A stretch of DNA of 64,000 bases from contig NZ_NGFO01000007.1 in NCBI RefSeq assembly GCF_002149015.1, forward strand, positions 62,001 to 126,000, read 5' to 3'. The DNA comes from Gordonia lacunae (lineage in GTDB: Bacteria > Actinomycetota > Actinomycetes > Mycobacteriales > Mycobacteriaceae). The position numbers and the translations under genes are program-made. The notes under the pieces are model-generated. The model made no database searches, had not been told where the DNA came from, and worked only from the letters and a program-made list of their open reading frames with translations. Below are positions 25,725-34,309 of the stretch, piece by piece. How positions within the stretch are numbered: position 1 is the first letter of the stretch; every line of letters starts with the position of its first letter.

Positions 25725-26222
25725 GTGTCTGTGAGCTACGAGAAGCTGATAGAAGAACGGGTCGACGTCAATGCCGCTGTCGGTCGGGTGTGGGAATTGA
25801 TCAGCGACCCGCGCCGCATGTCGGAGTGGAGCCCCCAGGTCGAGTCGGTGCGGCTTCGGGACGGACACGAGACCGTGGGTGTGGGAACCGAGTTCACGAG
25901 TCTCAACCGGCTGGGCGAGCTGACATGGACAACGCATGGCAGGATCGTGCGGTTCGAACCCGAGCAGGAGATCGCCTTCCGCGTCACAGAAAACTGGGTC
26001 GTGTGGTCGTTGCGGATCACACCGCTACCCACCGGAGGCACCCACATCACTCAGCACCGTCACGCCCCCGACGGCATCTCGCCCTACTCCCTTGAACTCA
26101 CCGACAACTATCTCGGCGGACAGCAGGAATTCACCCGGGTCCTGCGGGACGGAATGCGACACACCCTGCAACACATCAGAATTACTGCCGAGCAAGACCA
26201 CGGCCTGTCCCGCCTTACCTGA
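25725..26222 (+). CDS. SRPBCC family protein
   Basis: A 165-aa START-like protein: VDVNAAVGRVWELISDPRRM, EWSPQVESVRLRD and GTEFTSLNRLGELTWTTHGR define the polyketide-cyclase-like fold, followed by a long C-terminal helix. GGAGG lies 4 nt before the GTG at 25725; a second GTG at 25731 is equally plausible. It is divergent from a TetR regulator and probably controlled by it. The ligand is unknown. Confidence 0.78.
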   Translation: MSVSYEKLIEERVDVNAAVGRVWELISDPRRMSEWSPQVESVRLRDGHETVGVGTEFTSLNRLGELTWTTHGRIVRFEPEQEIAFRVTENWVVWSLRITPLPTGGTHITQHRHAPDGISPYSLELTDNYLGGQQEFTRVLRDGMRHTLQHIRITAEQDHGLSRLT

Positions 26223-26627
26223 CGTTTCATATCAAGCCGAGCCGCAACAGCCCAACGGTCGTATCGCCGACATTCGTGGGGGAGCCGACGCCCTCTGCGC
26301 CCCTCAGTGCAGGTTGTTGTCCGCCTCGTCGATCGGGCCCTTTCGCCATGAATCCGGGGTCCGATTGGGATGGCCGTGACCCGGCGTTCTCGGTGGCCAT
26401 ACGGTGAGCCTTGTCGCCGGGCACCCGTCCTCGTCGATGACTTGGGTGGTGATGGCGGACAAAGGTTCTTCGAGAGGATCGACCCGGTGTCGCGGACTGC
26501 TCGGTCTGTACGTGAATGATGAGCGCACGCAGGGGTGAACACACCCGGGGGACAAGCTCTGCAGAACAGGTCTGACAGAAACGTTTGTTCCGCGCAGGGT
26601 GCTCGGGGGCTGACATTTCGGGTGGTG
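26223..26627. other. Intergenic region with no supported gene
   Basis: About 400 bases between the SRPBCC gene and the 3' end of the minus-strand NAD(P)H-binding protein. Minus-strand open frames exist (for example 26227-26616) but are rich in Arg, Pro and His with no recognisable pattern, so they are treated as chance. No clear hairpin terminator was found. Confidence 0.45.
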
Positions 26628-27464
26628 TCAGCGGAACATGTCGGCGTTGTCGGCGACCCAGTCGCGGAATGCGCGCGATGGCCGACCAGTGATACGGGTG
26701 TAGGCGTCGGAGAGGGGTGGGGTCGCCCCGACGGCGTTACGCCAGTCCTTGATGATCTGACGAACCCACACTGGGGGCACGTGCTGCGCGAGCATCGCGG
26801 ATGATTCCGCCTCGGTCTGCTCGACCACTGAGATGTGCCGGCCGATCACTTGGCCGATCGTGTCCACCTGCTCCCGCAATGTCATGCGCGCGGGTCCGGT
26901 GAGGACCGGCCTCGCGCCGATCAACGTGTCGTCGGTGAGTGCGACGATGGCGACATCGGCGATGTCCCGCTCGTGAATCGGCGCCTGCACGGCCTCCGGA
27001 TACGGCAGCGGAACCGCGCTGTGCGCCTTGATCTCCCAACTCCAGCGTGCCGCGTTGCTGGCGAAACCGCCGGGACGAAGGAACGTGTACTCCAGCCCCG
27101 ACTCCTCAACGGCCCGCTCGACCCGCAGGAAGCGAGCCCCATTGAAGTCCTCTGCAGCGCTGGGGTACGTCACCGCCGACGACGACAGCAGCACCACCTG
27201 TCCCACCCTCGCTGCGGCGACCGCGTTGAGTAGCGCCTCCGGCTCCGCAATGTCCGCGTACAGGAACACTCGGTCGACAGAATGCAGCGCCTCGGTAAAC
27301 GAGGCCGGATCGTTGAGATCGGCAGCGAACGCTTCTACCTGTGTCGGTAGCGACAGGTTCTCCGGAGCTCTGCTTGTTGCCCGTACCTCCACCCCCCGCT
27401 TCAGCAACCCGTCGACGACCGCACCGCCGACAGCTCCGCTGGCACCCACAACAAGCACCGGCAT
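26628..27464 (-). CDS. NAD(P)H-binding (NmrA-like) oxidoreductase
   Basis: A 278-aa NmrA/isoflavone-reductase-like protein: MPVLVVGASGAVGGAVVDGL is the cofactor loop, VDRVFLYADIAEPEALLNAV and VVLLSSSAVTYP follow, and YTFLRPGGFASNA marks the substrate side. Such proteins reduce quinones or aldehydes or act as redox sensors. GGGAGAAG precedes the ATG at 27464. It is divergent from a TetR regulator, with a palindrome between them. Confidence 0.83.
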   Translation of the reverse strand: MPVLVVGASGAVGGAVVDGLLKRGVEVRATSRAPENLSLPTQVEAFAADLNDPASFTEALHSVDRVFLYADIAEPEALLNAVAAARVGQVVLLSSSAVTYPSAAEDFNGARFLRVERAVEESGLEYTFLRPGGFASNAARWSWEIKAHSAVPLPYPEAVQAPIHERDIADVAIVALTDDTLIGARPVLTGPARMTLREQVDTIGQVIGRHISVVEQTEAESSAMLAQHVPPVWVRQIIKDWRNAVGATPPLSDAYTRITGRPSRAFRDWVADNADMFR

Positions 27465-27503
27465 GATCTTCTCCCATCCAAACGAACAGTGTGCGCGAAC
27501 ATC

Positions 27504-27516
27504 ATTCGTGACGAAT
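27504..27516. promoter_or_regulatory. ATTCGT-G-ACGAAT operator-like palindrome
   Basis: A perfect 13-nt palindrome 40 nt upstream of the NmrA-like gene start and 30 nt upstream of the TetR start. It overlaps the expected -35 region of the TetR promoter, a typical position for autorepression. Confidence 0.6.
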
Positions 27517-27534
27517 AATGATCGTGTCAAGCGC

Positions 27535-27540
27535 TATGAT
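27535..27540 (+). promoter_or_regulatory. -10 element TATGAT of a leaderless TetR transcript
   Basis: TATGAT ends 6 nt before the ATG at 27547, placing the predicted transcription start at or next to the start codon. No ribosome site is present, consistent with leaderless initiation, which is common in actinobacteria. Confidence 0.5.
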
Positions 27541-27546
27541 CGGCGC

Positions 27547-28257
27547 ATGACCGACCAGAGCGAGCCTGTCTCACGGCGGGCGCGTCCCGCGAAGCCTCCG
27601 TTGTCGCGCCGCGCGATTCTGGGCGCAGCGAGGGCTTTGATGCGCGAACGAGGTGTTGAGGCGGTGTCGTTGAGGCAGGTCGCCCAGCAGGTCGAGACTG
27701 GTCCGGCATCGCTGTACGCGTACTTCGCCAACCGCGATGTCCTCCTTGAACACGTGCTAGATGCCGCGTACGGGGAAGTGGAACTTGTCGAAGTCGGCGC
27801 CGGTGGTTGGCGGGAAGCGCTTGTCGCGACGATCAGCAACACCATCGATGCCCTTGAGTCCTATCCCGGTCTCGGTGCCTTCGCTCTGGGTACGATCCCC
27901 ACGCTCCCCGGCGCGCTTCGCCTCGCCGAGCACGAGCTCGCGCTCATGGAGGCGGGGGCGATTCCGGAAGACCGTGCCGCTCTGGCAGTTGACCTGATCG
28001 CCCAGTTCGCTGCGGCGACCGCGATCGAGCACAGGACGCGGAAAGAGCATCCACGCGGCGACGTCGAGCGCCGGCATGTCCGCGCCGCTTACGAGAACGC
28101 GGACCCGGCTCTCTTCCCTCGGGTGGCACGGTCGGCCGCATTGCTCACCGGTCCCGACGAGCGTGCGCGCCGCGAGTTCTCGATTCGTGCCATCATCGCG
28201 GGCATCCGTACGGACGCGGCCGACGGCCCAGCGGCCTACACGCCCCGGGTCGGGTGA
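27547..28257 (+). CDS. TetR family transcriptional regulator
   Basis: A 236-aa regulator. After a basic N-terminus, LSRRAILGAARALMRERG, VSLRQVAQQVETGPASLYAY and FANRDVLLEHVLDAA form the HTH domain. The C-terminal half resembles the TetR_C_1-like ligand domain. It is probably translated from a leaderless mRNA and autoregulated through the palindrome at 27504-27516, which would also control the divergent NmrA-like gene. The ligand is unknown. Confidence 0.86.
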   Translation: MTDQSEPVSRRARPAKPPLSRRAILGAARALMRERGVEAVSLRQVAQQVETGPASLYAYFANRDVLLEHVLDAAYGEVELVEVGAGGWREALVATISNTIDALESYPGLGAFALGTIPTLPGALRLAEHELALMEAGAIPEDRAALAVDLIAQFAAATAIEHRTRKEHPRGDVERRHVRAAYENADPALFPRVARSAALLTGPDERARREFSIRAIIAGIRTDAADGPAAYTPRVG

Positions 28258-28444
28258 CAGCGCGTCTGAAGATGGTGGCTGGCTGGGTTGTGGGGATCAG
28301 CCGAAAGTCTCGGCCGACGGCCGCGGCAATCCTCGTCTCTAATTCTGAAAACGTTGGGACGCAATCTCATACGGGGAAGTCAGCCGCCAAGGCTCATGGC
28401 TGGAATTGCCCCGGCCGGGGAACGCACCGCGGGGTCTACTCGGT

Positions 28445-29635
28445 TCAGGAGGTCTCAGTGGTCAGCGCTGGCTGCACGACGAGCGCGACGCGCAGTGACA
28501 GGTCTTCGGGATCGATTGGATATCCGAGGATGTCTTCGATCCGCCGGATTCGTTGACTCACGGTGTTGGGGTGAACGCCTAGCCTTCGGCCGCATCGCGA
28601 GGGACTGCCCGAGGTCTCGAGGAACTGCTGCAGCGTCGGGAGGAGTCGGTTGCGGCCTTCGTGTTGTAGCAGTGGCCCGAGATGGTCATCTACGAAGCGT
28701 GTGGCGAGATCGTGCCGTTGGGAGATCAGGATTGCGACCGAGTCATCTGGGAAGCAGGCGTTCTGTCCTGGGCGGGATGGCACGCGGCTACTGAGCAGCG
28801 CCTCCTCATGGGTGTGCCGAAAGCCCTCGATTCCCGCTCGAGGCGCGCCGAACGCTACCTGCACTCCGGGCGAGAGCTTGAGGTTACGCAGGCGCCGGTA
28901 GGTCGAATGGGATATCGGGGTGAACCATCCGTACACGCTGGATGTCCCCGAGGGAACGGCGAGTTGCTGGCGGGCGAGCGCTGCGATGTGTCGTCGTGCG
29001 GATTCGCCGACCTGTCCGGAGACGCTGTCGTCGTCGGTCCATGCCACGTAGCCGATGTGGGTCTCGTCGACTCGATATCCGACTCGTTCGTAGAGCGCAG
29101 ACGGATCGAGAGTTCCGGCCAGTACGCCTTTGACGATCTCACCGCGTCGCGACTCGCGTTCCTGCATCATCGACATGCGGACTTGGTTGAACGAAACGAC
29201 GGTCTCGCTGGTCATGGCCTGCATGTACTGGAACATGAGTATCGAACTCGCTTCGAGCTCATCTGCCCGATGAGGGTCAGGGAGCGGTGACGCGCGCAGA
29301 AAGCGGGTGTAGCCGCTCCACATCTTGGCGTGACCTACTTCATAGGAGCGAAGGATTGCCGATAGTGGCGCGTCGGCAAGCGCCATGAGTTCCCCGAAGT
29401 CGCGCGCAGCAGTCGGCAGCGCGGACGTGCCGTGGTCGTCGGATGAAAAGCTCGCGCGCAAGACCGGCAGGTGGGAGACGACCGAGGAACGCAACGCATC
29501 TCTGGTTCCCGGAGGGCCTTCATGGAGCGCTGGCACTTCTGCCCACAAGTCGTCGGCGAGGTGGATGAAGCCGTCCACCCCGACTTCGTCAAGCCATGCG
29601 ACGAACGATGCCGCCGGTCCTGAGTCGCCCGCCAT
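28445..29635 (-). CDS. PucR-type transcriptional regulator
   Basis: A 396-aa protein with a long sensory N-terminus (FVAWLDEVGVDGFIHLADD and helical segments to about residue 165), a central GGDEF-like region, and a C-terminal HTH: SGSPSRCGRRLGVHPNTVSQ then RIRRIEDILGYPID. This is the PucR/CdaR architecture. Such proteins activate catabolic operons in response to the substrate. It is divergent from the deacetylase-ligase-hydratase operon, which it probably controls. TATGCT lies 6 nt before the ATG, so the transcript may be leaderless. Confidence 0.85.
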   Translation of the reverse strand: MAGDSGPAASFVAWLDEVGVDGFIHLADDLWAEVPALHEGPPGTRDALRSSVVSHLPVLRASFSSDDHGTSALPTAARDFGELMALADAPLSAILRSYEVGHAKMWSGYTRFLRASPLPDPHRADELEASSILMFQYMQAMTSETVVSFNQVRMSMMQERESRRGEIVKGVLAGTLDPSALYERVGYRVDETHIGYVAWTDDDSVSGQVGESARRHIAALARQQLAVPSGTSSVYGWFTPISHSTYRRLRNLKLSPGVQVAFGAPRAGIEGFRHTHEEALLSSRVPSRPGQNACFPDDSVAILISQRHDLATRFVDDHLGPLLQHEGRNRLLPTLQQFLETSGSPSRCGRRLGVHPNTVSQRIRRIEDILGYPIDPEDLSLRVALVVQPALTTETS

Positions 29636-29641
29636 ACCACC

Positions 29642-29647
29642 AGCATA
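29642..29647 (-). promoter_or_regulatory. -10 element TATGCT, likely leaderless PucR transcript
   Basis: On the minus strand TATGCT is followed by GGTGGT and then the ATG at 29635. The 6-nt gap places transcription initiation at the start codon. A -35 element is not evident. Confidence 0.4.
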
Positions 29648-29768
29648 AGGACGGTCCGGCCCGGATGTGGTCGTGGTCACACACCACAAATGAGTGTGAC
29701 GTGGCGACATTGTTGGCGCTGCCCTCCTCTACGACGCTGGGTGCATCCCACCGATGAAGGAGCCGTTC

Positions 29769-30743
29769 ATGAATCAGACACCCGACCCTCTCAACGGATT
29801 GCGTGTTGCCGTCACCGTCGATGACCAATTTCAGTGGACGGGTATCCCGTTTCCCGAGGGACACGGGCCGAAGTCTGTCTCGCGTGCCATGATCGAGGCG
29901 TTCGCGAACCACAGAGTTCCCGAGGTGTACGCCTTCAACAGCACCGCACCCACCGAGGACGACCCCGGCGCTCTGAGCATCCTGGACGACTGGTGTGCGG
30001 CCGGGCACCACGTCGGCAATCACACGCACCAGCACATCAGTCTCAACTGGCTCGACGTCGACACATACCTGAGCGACGTCGACAAGAGCGAAGAAATACT
30101 CCGTCCGTGGATCGAGCGGGCTCCCTCTCGCTACTTCCGCTACGCCTTCGCAATGGATGGCGACACCCGGGAGAAGACTCGGGGGGTCCAGACCCACCTC
30201 ACACGCACCGGGTACCTGTCGTCTCCGGTCACCTTGTGGTTCTACGATGCGCAGTTCGCGGTCGCCTATCAGCGCGCTCTAGCCCTCGGCGACCGCGAGG
30301 CGCAACAGTGGCTGGAAGACGCACTCGTGCAGACCGCGGTCGATCAGACCCGCCGGCAGGCGGCGGCCGCCGCGCGCGCCATCGGCCGTTCACCAGACCA
30401 CATCCTCCTCGTTCACGGCACCACCGTGGCCGGCGCCACTCTCGACCGCATCTTGGCGGAGCTGGCTCGTCTCGGCGTTGAGTACATCACCTCCGAGGAG
30501 GCGATGCGTGATCCTGCCAATGCCGTCGGCTCGCCGCGGACGACCCGACAGTTTCGCAACTCCTCACAAAAGTGGGCCGAGTTCGCCGGCGTTGCACTCG
30601 ATGATGTACCGCCGGCGATCCTTGCCGAGGTTGAGGAAGTTGCCAAGATCGACGGCCAGAGCTGGAACGAAGTGCTCGGTGGTGCCACGGCCGAGTGGGC
30701 CAAACGGATCCCGTTCACGCCGATGCCCTCCGATTTCCACTGA
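29769..30743 (+). CDS. Polysaccharide deacetylase family protein
   Basis: A 324-aa NodB-homology (CE4) protein. VAVTVDDQFQW carries the Asp-Asp pair, and HHVGNHTHQHISL the zinc-binding His-x3-His. RYFRYAFAMDGD and LLVHGTTVAGATLDRIL correspond to later motifs. It has no signal peptide, so it is probably cytoplasmic and may deacylate a small molecule rather than a wall polymer. AAGGAG lies 6 nt before the ATG at 29769. It is followed after 15 nt by an acyl-CoA synthetase and then an enoyl-CoA hydratase, implying a joint degradation route for an acylated or amide compound. The substrate is unknown. Confidence 0.83.
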   Translation: MNQTPDPLNGLRVAVTVDDQFQWTGIPFPEGHGPKSVSRAMIEAFANHRVPEVYAFNSTAPTEDDPGALSILDDWCAAGHHVGNHTHQHISLNWLDVDTYLSDVDKSEEILRPWIERAPSRYFRYAFAMDGDTREKTRGVQTHLTRTGYLSSPVTLWFYDAQFAVAYQRALALGDREAQQWLEDALVQTAVDQTRRQAAAAARAIGRSPDHILLVHGTTVAGATLDRILAELARLGVEYITSEEAMRDPANAVGSPRTTRQFRNSSQKWAEFAGVALDDVPPAILAEVEEVAKIDGQSWNEVLGGATAEWAKRIPFTPMPSDFH

Positions 30744-30758
30744 AGGGGGGCAGCGGAT

Positions 30759-32303
30759 ATGAGCAACCCCGCCCTCATTACGTGCGGTCGATTCGGGCGC
30801 ACGCTGCCCGAAGTGCAGGACCGTGCCGCACGGCTCGCCACGGCACTGGCCGGCGTCGGTGTCGGCCCGGGTGACAGAGTCGCGATCGTCATGCGCAACG
30901 ATGTCGCCTTTCTCGAGGTGACCCTCGCTGCCGGGCTCATCGGTGCAGCACCCGTCCCGATCAACTGGCACTGGACAGGAGACGATCTGGCGCACGCGCT
31001 CAGCGACAGCGGCGCGAACGTGGTCGTCGTGCACACGGATCTCCTTGCTGCCGTTCGCAAACGAGCGAAACCAGATGTCGCCATCGTCGAGGCGGCCGTC
31101 CCGTCAGAGATTTCTGACGCCTACGGCTCCAAGGCCCCGTCGACGTCCGGCGATTTCCCGCTGCTGCAGGACTGGAGCACGCGGCCCGAACCGTGGTCTG
31201 GACCGACACCCCCCGCGCCCATGAGCGTGATCTACACCTCCGGCACCACAGGTCGGGCGAAAGGTGTTCTGAGGGAACCGATCCGCGATGAAGACCGTCC
31301 GCACGTCGTCTCCACCATCGCCGAGCTGTGGCACCTCGAGCCAGATGGCACCACAGTGGTGCCGGCGCCGCTTTATCACTCCGCCCCCAACGTGCATGCC
31401 ATGTTCGCAGTGGCAATGGGGATGAACGTCCACCTCATGCCCAAGTTCGATGCCGAAGAGCTACTCCGCTTGATCGAAGAACATCGGGTGGACAGCATCC
31501 AGGTGGTTCCCACGATGCTCACCAGACTTCTGCAACTCCCGAAGGAAAAACGCAACGCCTACGATGTCTCGTCTCTCAAGGCCATCGTTCACGCCGCAGC
31601 GCCCTGCCCACCCCACGTCAAGACACAGATCATCGACTGGTTCGGGCCCATCGTGTCCGAGTACTACGGAGGTGCCGAGATCGGGGCCTTCACAGCGTGT
31701 AGCTCAGCGGAGTTTCTCGCACATCCAGGCACAGTCGGCCGGCCAATCAAGGACGCCGACATTCGGATTCTTGACGCCAACGGTATTGAGGTGCCTGAGG
31801 GGATTGACGGCCAGATCTACGGTCGGTGCTTCACCGGATGGCCCGACTTCACCTACATCGGCGACCCAGGCAAGCGCGAGAACATGGAACGCGACGGCTA
31901 CCTGAGCCTCGGTGACATCGGTCATGTTCGCGACGGATATCTCTACCTCAGCGACCGTCTGACCGACATGGTGGTTTCCGGCGGAGTGAACATCTACCCA
32001 GCCGAGATCGAAGGATGCCTGCTCGAACTCGACGGTGTCGCCGATGTCGCCGTCTTCGGGATCCCCGACGCCGACCTCGGCGAAGTGCTCGCTGCGTACA
32101 TCGAACCGAGTCAAGGCAAGGAAATCGATCCCGGTGCGGTTCGGGCGCACGTCGCGTCACGCTTGGCGAGATACAAGATGCCCCGAGAAGTCGTGATCAC
32201 CGACTCCCTGCCCCGGGAGGACACCGGCAAGTTGTTCAAACGCCTACTGCGCGAACCATACTGGCGCGACGAAAGGTCGCTGGCGCCGGGGGAGTCGTCA
32301 TGA
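30759..32303 (+). CDS. AMP-dependent acyl-CoA synthetase/ligase
   Basis: A 514-aa adenylate-forming enzyme. Motifs in order are the P-loop VIYTSGTTGRAKGV, YYGGAEIG, YLSLGDIGHVRDGYLYLSDR with the hinge, MVVSGGVNIYPAEIE, and the catalytic-lysine motif LPREDTGKLFKR. It should activate a carboxylic acid through an acyl-AMP and form the CoA thioester. The N-terminus starts close to the first motif, slightly shorter than usual. GGGGGG precedes the ATG. It overlaps the enoyl-CoA hydratase gene by 4 nt (ATGA), so these are consecutive steps. Confidence 0.92.
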   Translation: MSNPALITCGRFGRTLPEVQDRAARLATALAGVGVGPGDRVAIVMRNDVAFLEVTLAAGLIGAAPVPINWHWTGDDLAHALSDSGANVVVVHTDLLAAVRKRAKPDVAIVEAAVPSEISDAYGSKAPSTSGDFPLLQDWSTRPEPWSGPTPPAPMSVIYTSGTTGRAKGVLREPIRDEDRPHVVSTIAELWHLEPDGTTVVPAPLYHSAPNVHAMFAVAMGMNVHLMPKFDAEELLRLIEEHRVDSIQVVPTMLTRLLQLPKEKRNAYDVSSLKAIVHAAAPCPPHVKTQIIDWFGPIVSEYYGGAEIGAFTACSSAEFLAHPGTVGRPIKDADIRILDANGIEVPEGIDGQIYGRCFTGWPDFTYIGDPGKRENMERDGYLSLGDIGHVRDGYLYLSDRLTDMVVSGGVNIYPAEIEGCLLELDGVADVAVFGIPDADLGEVLAAYIEPSQGKEIDPGAVRAHVASRLARYKMPREVVITDSLPREDTGKLFKRLLREPYWRDERSLAPGESS

Positions 32304-33145
32304 CATCCCTGGTCCGCAGGGAACAGCCGGCGCCAGCGGTTGCACGGCTGGTCCTCAACCGCCCGGAACGACGCAACGCCCAGAACCCGCAGATGCTCTA
32401 CGACCTCGACGCTGCCTTCGGCGACTGCGCCCGTGACGACAGCATCAAGGTCATAGTCCTGTCAGGTGCGGGCCCGGACTTCTCCTCGGGGCACGATGTT
32501 GATGAACGCGAGTCGACGATCCCCGCCGATCCGGTGGCGACCTTCGGTGCGGGATTGGGCGCACCGGGGGTGGAGGGCAGGCATGCCTTTGAGTGTGAGG
32601 CCTACCGGGGTTTGTGTCGCCGTTGGCGAGATCTGCCCAAACCGACCATCGGGCAAGCGCACGGACGCAGCATCGCGGGTGGCCTCATGCTGTTGTGGCC
32701 GATGGACCTCATCATTGCATCCGAAACGGCGACGTTCGCCGACCCCGTTGTCGCATTCGGGCTCAACGGGGTGGAGTACTTCTCCCACGTATGGGAGGTC
32801 GGGCACCGCAAGGCCAAAGAAATGCTCTTCACTGGGGCGCCACTGACAGCGGGTGAAGCGCTGGCCCTGGGAATGGTCAACCACGTGGTTGCAGACGATG
32901 ACCTCGACGAATTCACCGTCGACCTGGCGCGGAGGATCGCCGCGATGCCTGCGTATGGTCTACGGCTCGCCAAAGCCAGCGTCAACGCCTCTCTCGACGC
33001 TCAAGGTTACGAATCCGCTGTCAGTGCGGGATTTGTCCAGCACATGCTGGGACACGCCAGCAACCTCGCCCAGTACGGGGACATCATCAACCCCGACGGC
33101 GCCGACCTGATCCGACAATTAGCCCGACGAGAGCAGTACCCATGA
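32300..33145 (+). CDS. Enoyl-CoA hydratase/isomerase family protein
   Basis: A 281-aa crotonase-fold protein. LVLNRPERRNAQNPQML opens the fold, VIVLSGAGPDFSSGHDVDE gives the first oxyanion-hole region, and GQAHGRSIAGGLMLLWPMDL the second. The usual catalytic glutamates are not obvious: the corresponding segment reads SETATFADPVVAFGLNGVEY, so the reaction may be isomerisation, hydrolysis or hydration. The start overlaps the ligase stop (ATGA), so it is translationally coupled. It is the last gene of the operon. Confidence 0.87.
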   Translation: MTSLVRREQPAPAVARLVLNRPERRNAQNPQMLYDLDAAFGDCARDDSIKVIVLSGAGPDFSSGHDVDERESTIPADPVATFGAGLGAPGVEGRHAFECEAYRGLCRRWRDLPKPTIGQAHGRSIAGGLMLLWPMDLIIASETATFADPVVAFGLNGVEYFSHVWEVGHRKAKEMLFTGAPLTAGEALALGMVNHVVADDDLDEFTVDLARRIAAMPAYGLRLAKASVNASLDAQGYESAVSAGFVQHMLGHASNLAQYGDIINPDGADLIRQLARREQYP

Positions 33146-34048
33146 TCTGGGATCAAAATTCCAATCCGTCCGATGCGAGATGGTGTCGTCGAACGCGTAG
33201 GAGTTTTGCGAATTGTCACCACCACTGACTCGTTGGTCGACGAGTGGGGGCCGCGTCGTACAGCAGCCCAACTCCAGACATCGCTGGATGTATTGTGCGA
33301 CCGTTACGACTCTGACCGTGTCGCTATTCCGGATGTCGACCCGATCGATCTCAGCGGACAGCGGCGCAACAAGGCCCTGCTAGTTCCGGTAAGGGACGTC
33401 GACGCTTGAGGGGAGAGGCGACGAGTTTCGCCTCGGCCATCTCGTTGGGGCTCGAATTTGATCACTGAAATCATTTGGGCGGGCTGGTCAGAGTCGTATG
33501 TGCCGCCGGCGTTGTGAGCTGGTGCCGATCGCGCCCGAGTTGTCCTGGGCAATCGCGCACGGTCTACATGAGGTCATCCCTGAGACTGCACTGCCCAGCG
33601 AAGCATTGATCACGACTCTCGCGCTCCGGGTGCAATTGTTCGGGAGAGCGCGAGAATGGCTGTGTCGTAATGACCCTCACCAACCGACTAGCCGGGTGTG
33701 CATCCTGCCGTTGGAATCGACCGACGCGAGCTGGGCGACAGGCGCTTACCGATCAGACGGTGAGAAATCTACAACGCCACGACACTCATTGGTCAGCAGC
33801 GGCCCGGCCGGCTCTTCTACGGCACAGTCCCCACCTACAGGGCTTGAACACCAGTTGTCGAGGTTCCGCGTGTCAGCGCGGCGGTAGCACTCGCCGCGCG
33901 GACCTCCAGAGATTTGAAGGCGTCGCTCACCGCCGACTCATAGTGGCGGGCACCAAAGACCTCACCGGCGACGGAAATAACCCGTGTATGCAAGTTGTCG
34001 ATCGCCGCACCGGCGGCACACTCGCGGCCCTTCCGGCACGCCGGGTGG
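33146..34048. other. About 900 bases with no confident gene
   Basis: This stretch separates the catabolic operon from the MspA-containing island. Local AT content is higher around 33150-33170 and 33440-33480. Open frames (33173-33409, 33498-33887, 33670-34245) have irregular composition and match nothing I recognise. It looks like decayed coding sequence or an island border, but no transposase or integrase remnant is visible. Confidence 0.45.
33173..33409 (+). CDS. Doubtful small hypothetical protein
   Basis: A 78-aa open frame (ending IDLSGQRRNKALLVPVRDVDA region) with balanced composition and a helical central part (RTAAQLQTSLDVLCDRYDSD). There is no good ribosome site and no family I recognise. 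It lies just after the enoyl-CoA hydratase gene in an otherwise gene-poor stretch and may be a fragment of a lost gene. Confidence 0.3.
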   Translation: MRDGVVERVGVLRIVTTTDSLVDEWGPRRTAAQLQTSLDVLCDRYDSDRVAIPDVDPIDLSGQRRNKALLVPVRDVDA

Positions 34049-34309
34049 TCACGGGTTCTTTCTGGGGAATCGTTTTGCGCGGTTGCGCGCGAGGGCTTTC
34101 GTGGCGTGTTCGGATGCTGTTTGGGCGTTCTCGGGTTCAGCGACGGGGCGTGGGGTGTCGTGGGTTGGTCGGCGTGGTGGTAGCCGCGGGCGCTCCGGCC
34201 ATCGGCCTAAATCGCCCGCGCCAGCGGCGAGCGTCTGGACTGTGAAGTAGGTGACGGTGCGTGCCAGCCACCACAACATGTGTCCTGCCCATCTGAGGTA
34301 CCTGCGCAT
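34049..34309 (-). CDS. Small single-span membrane protein coupled to the repeat protein; immunity-protein candidate
   Basis: An 86-aa protein: an N-terminal amphipathic-hydrophobic segment (RRYLRWAGHMLWWLARTVTY then FTVQTLAAGAG, residues 2-33) followed by a basic, proline-rich tail ending KALARNRAKRFPRKNP. Its ATG shares one base with the stop of the 793-aa protein (TGATG at 34307-34311), so it is translated with it. A tiny coupled membrane protein after a large secreted protein with a membrane-active-looking end fits an immunity protein, but assembly factor or chaperone roles are equally open. No family is recognised. Confidence 0.6.
   Translation of the reverse strand: MRRYLRWAGHMLWWLARTVTYFTVQTLAAGAGDLGRWPERPRLPPRRPTHDTPRPVAEPENAQTASEHATKALARNRAKRFPRKNP

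Noticed and set aside
26227..26616. 129-aa minus-strand open frame
   Set aside because: No ribosome site, Arg/Pro/His-rich composition and no recognisable pattern.
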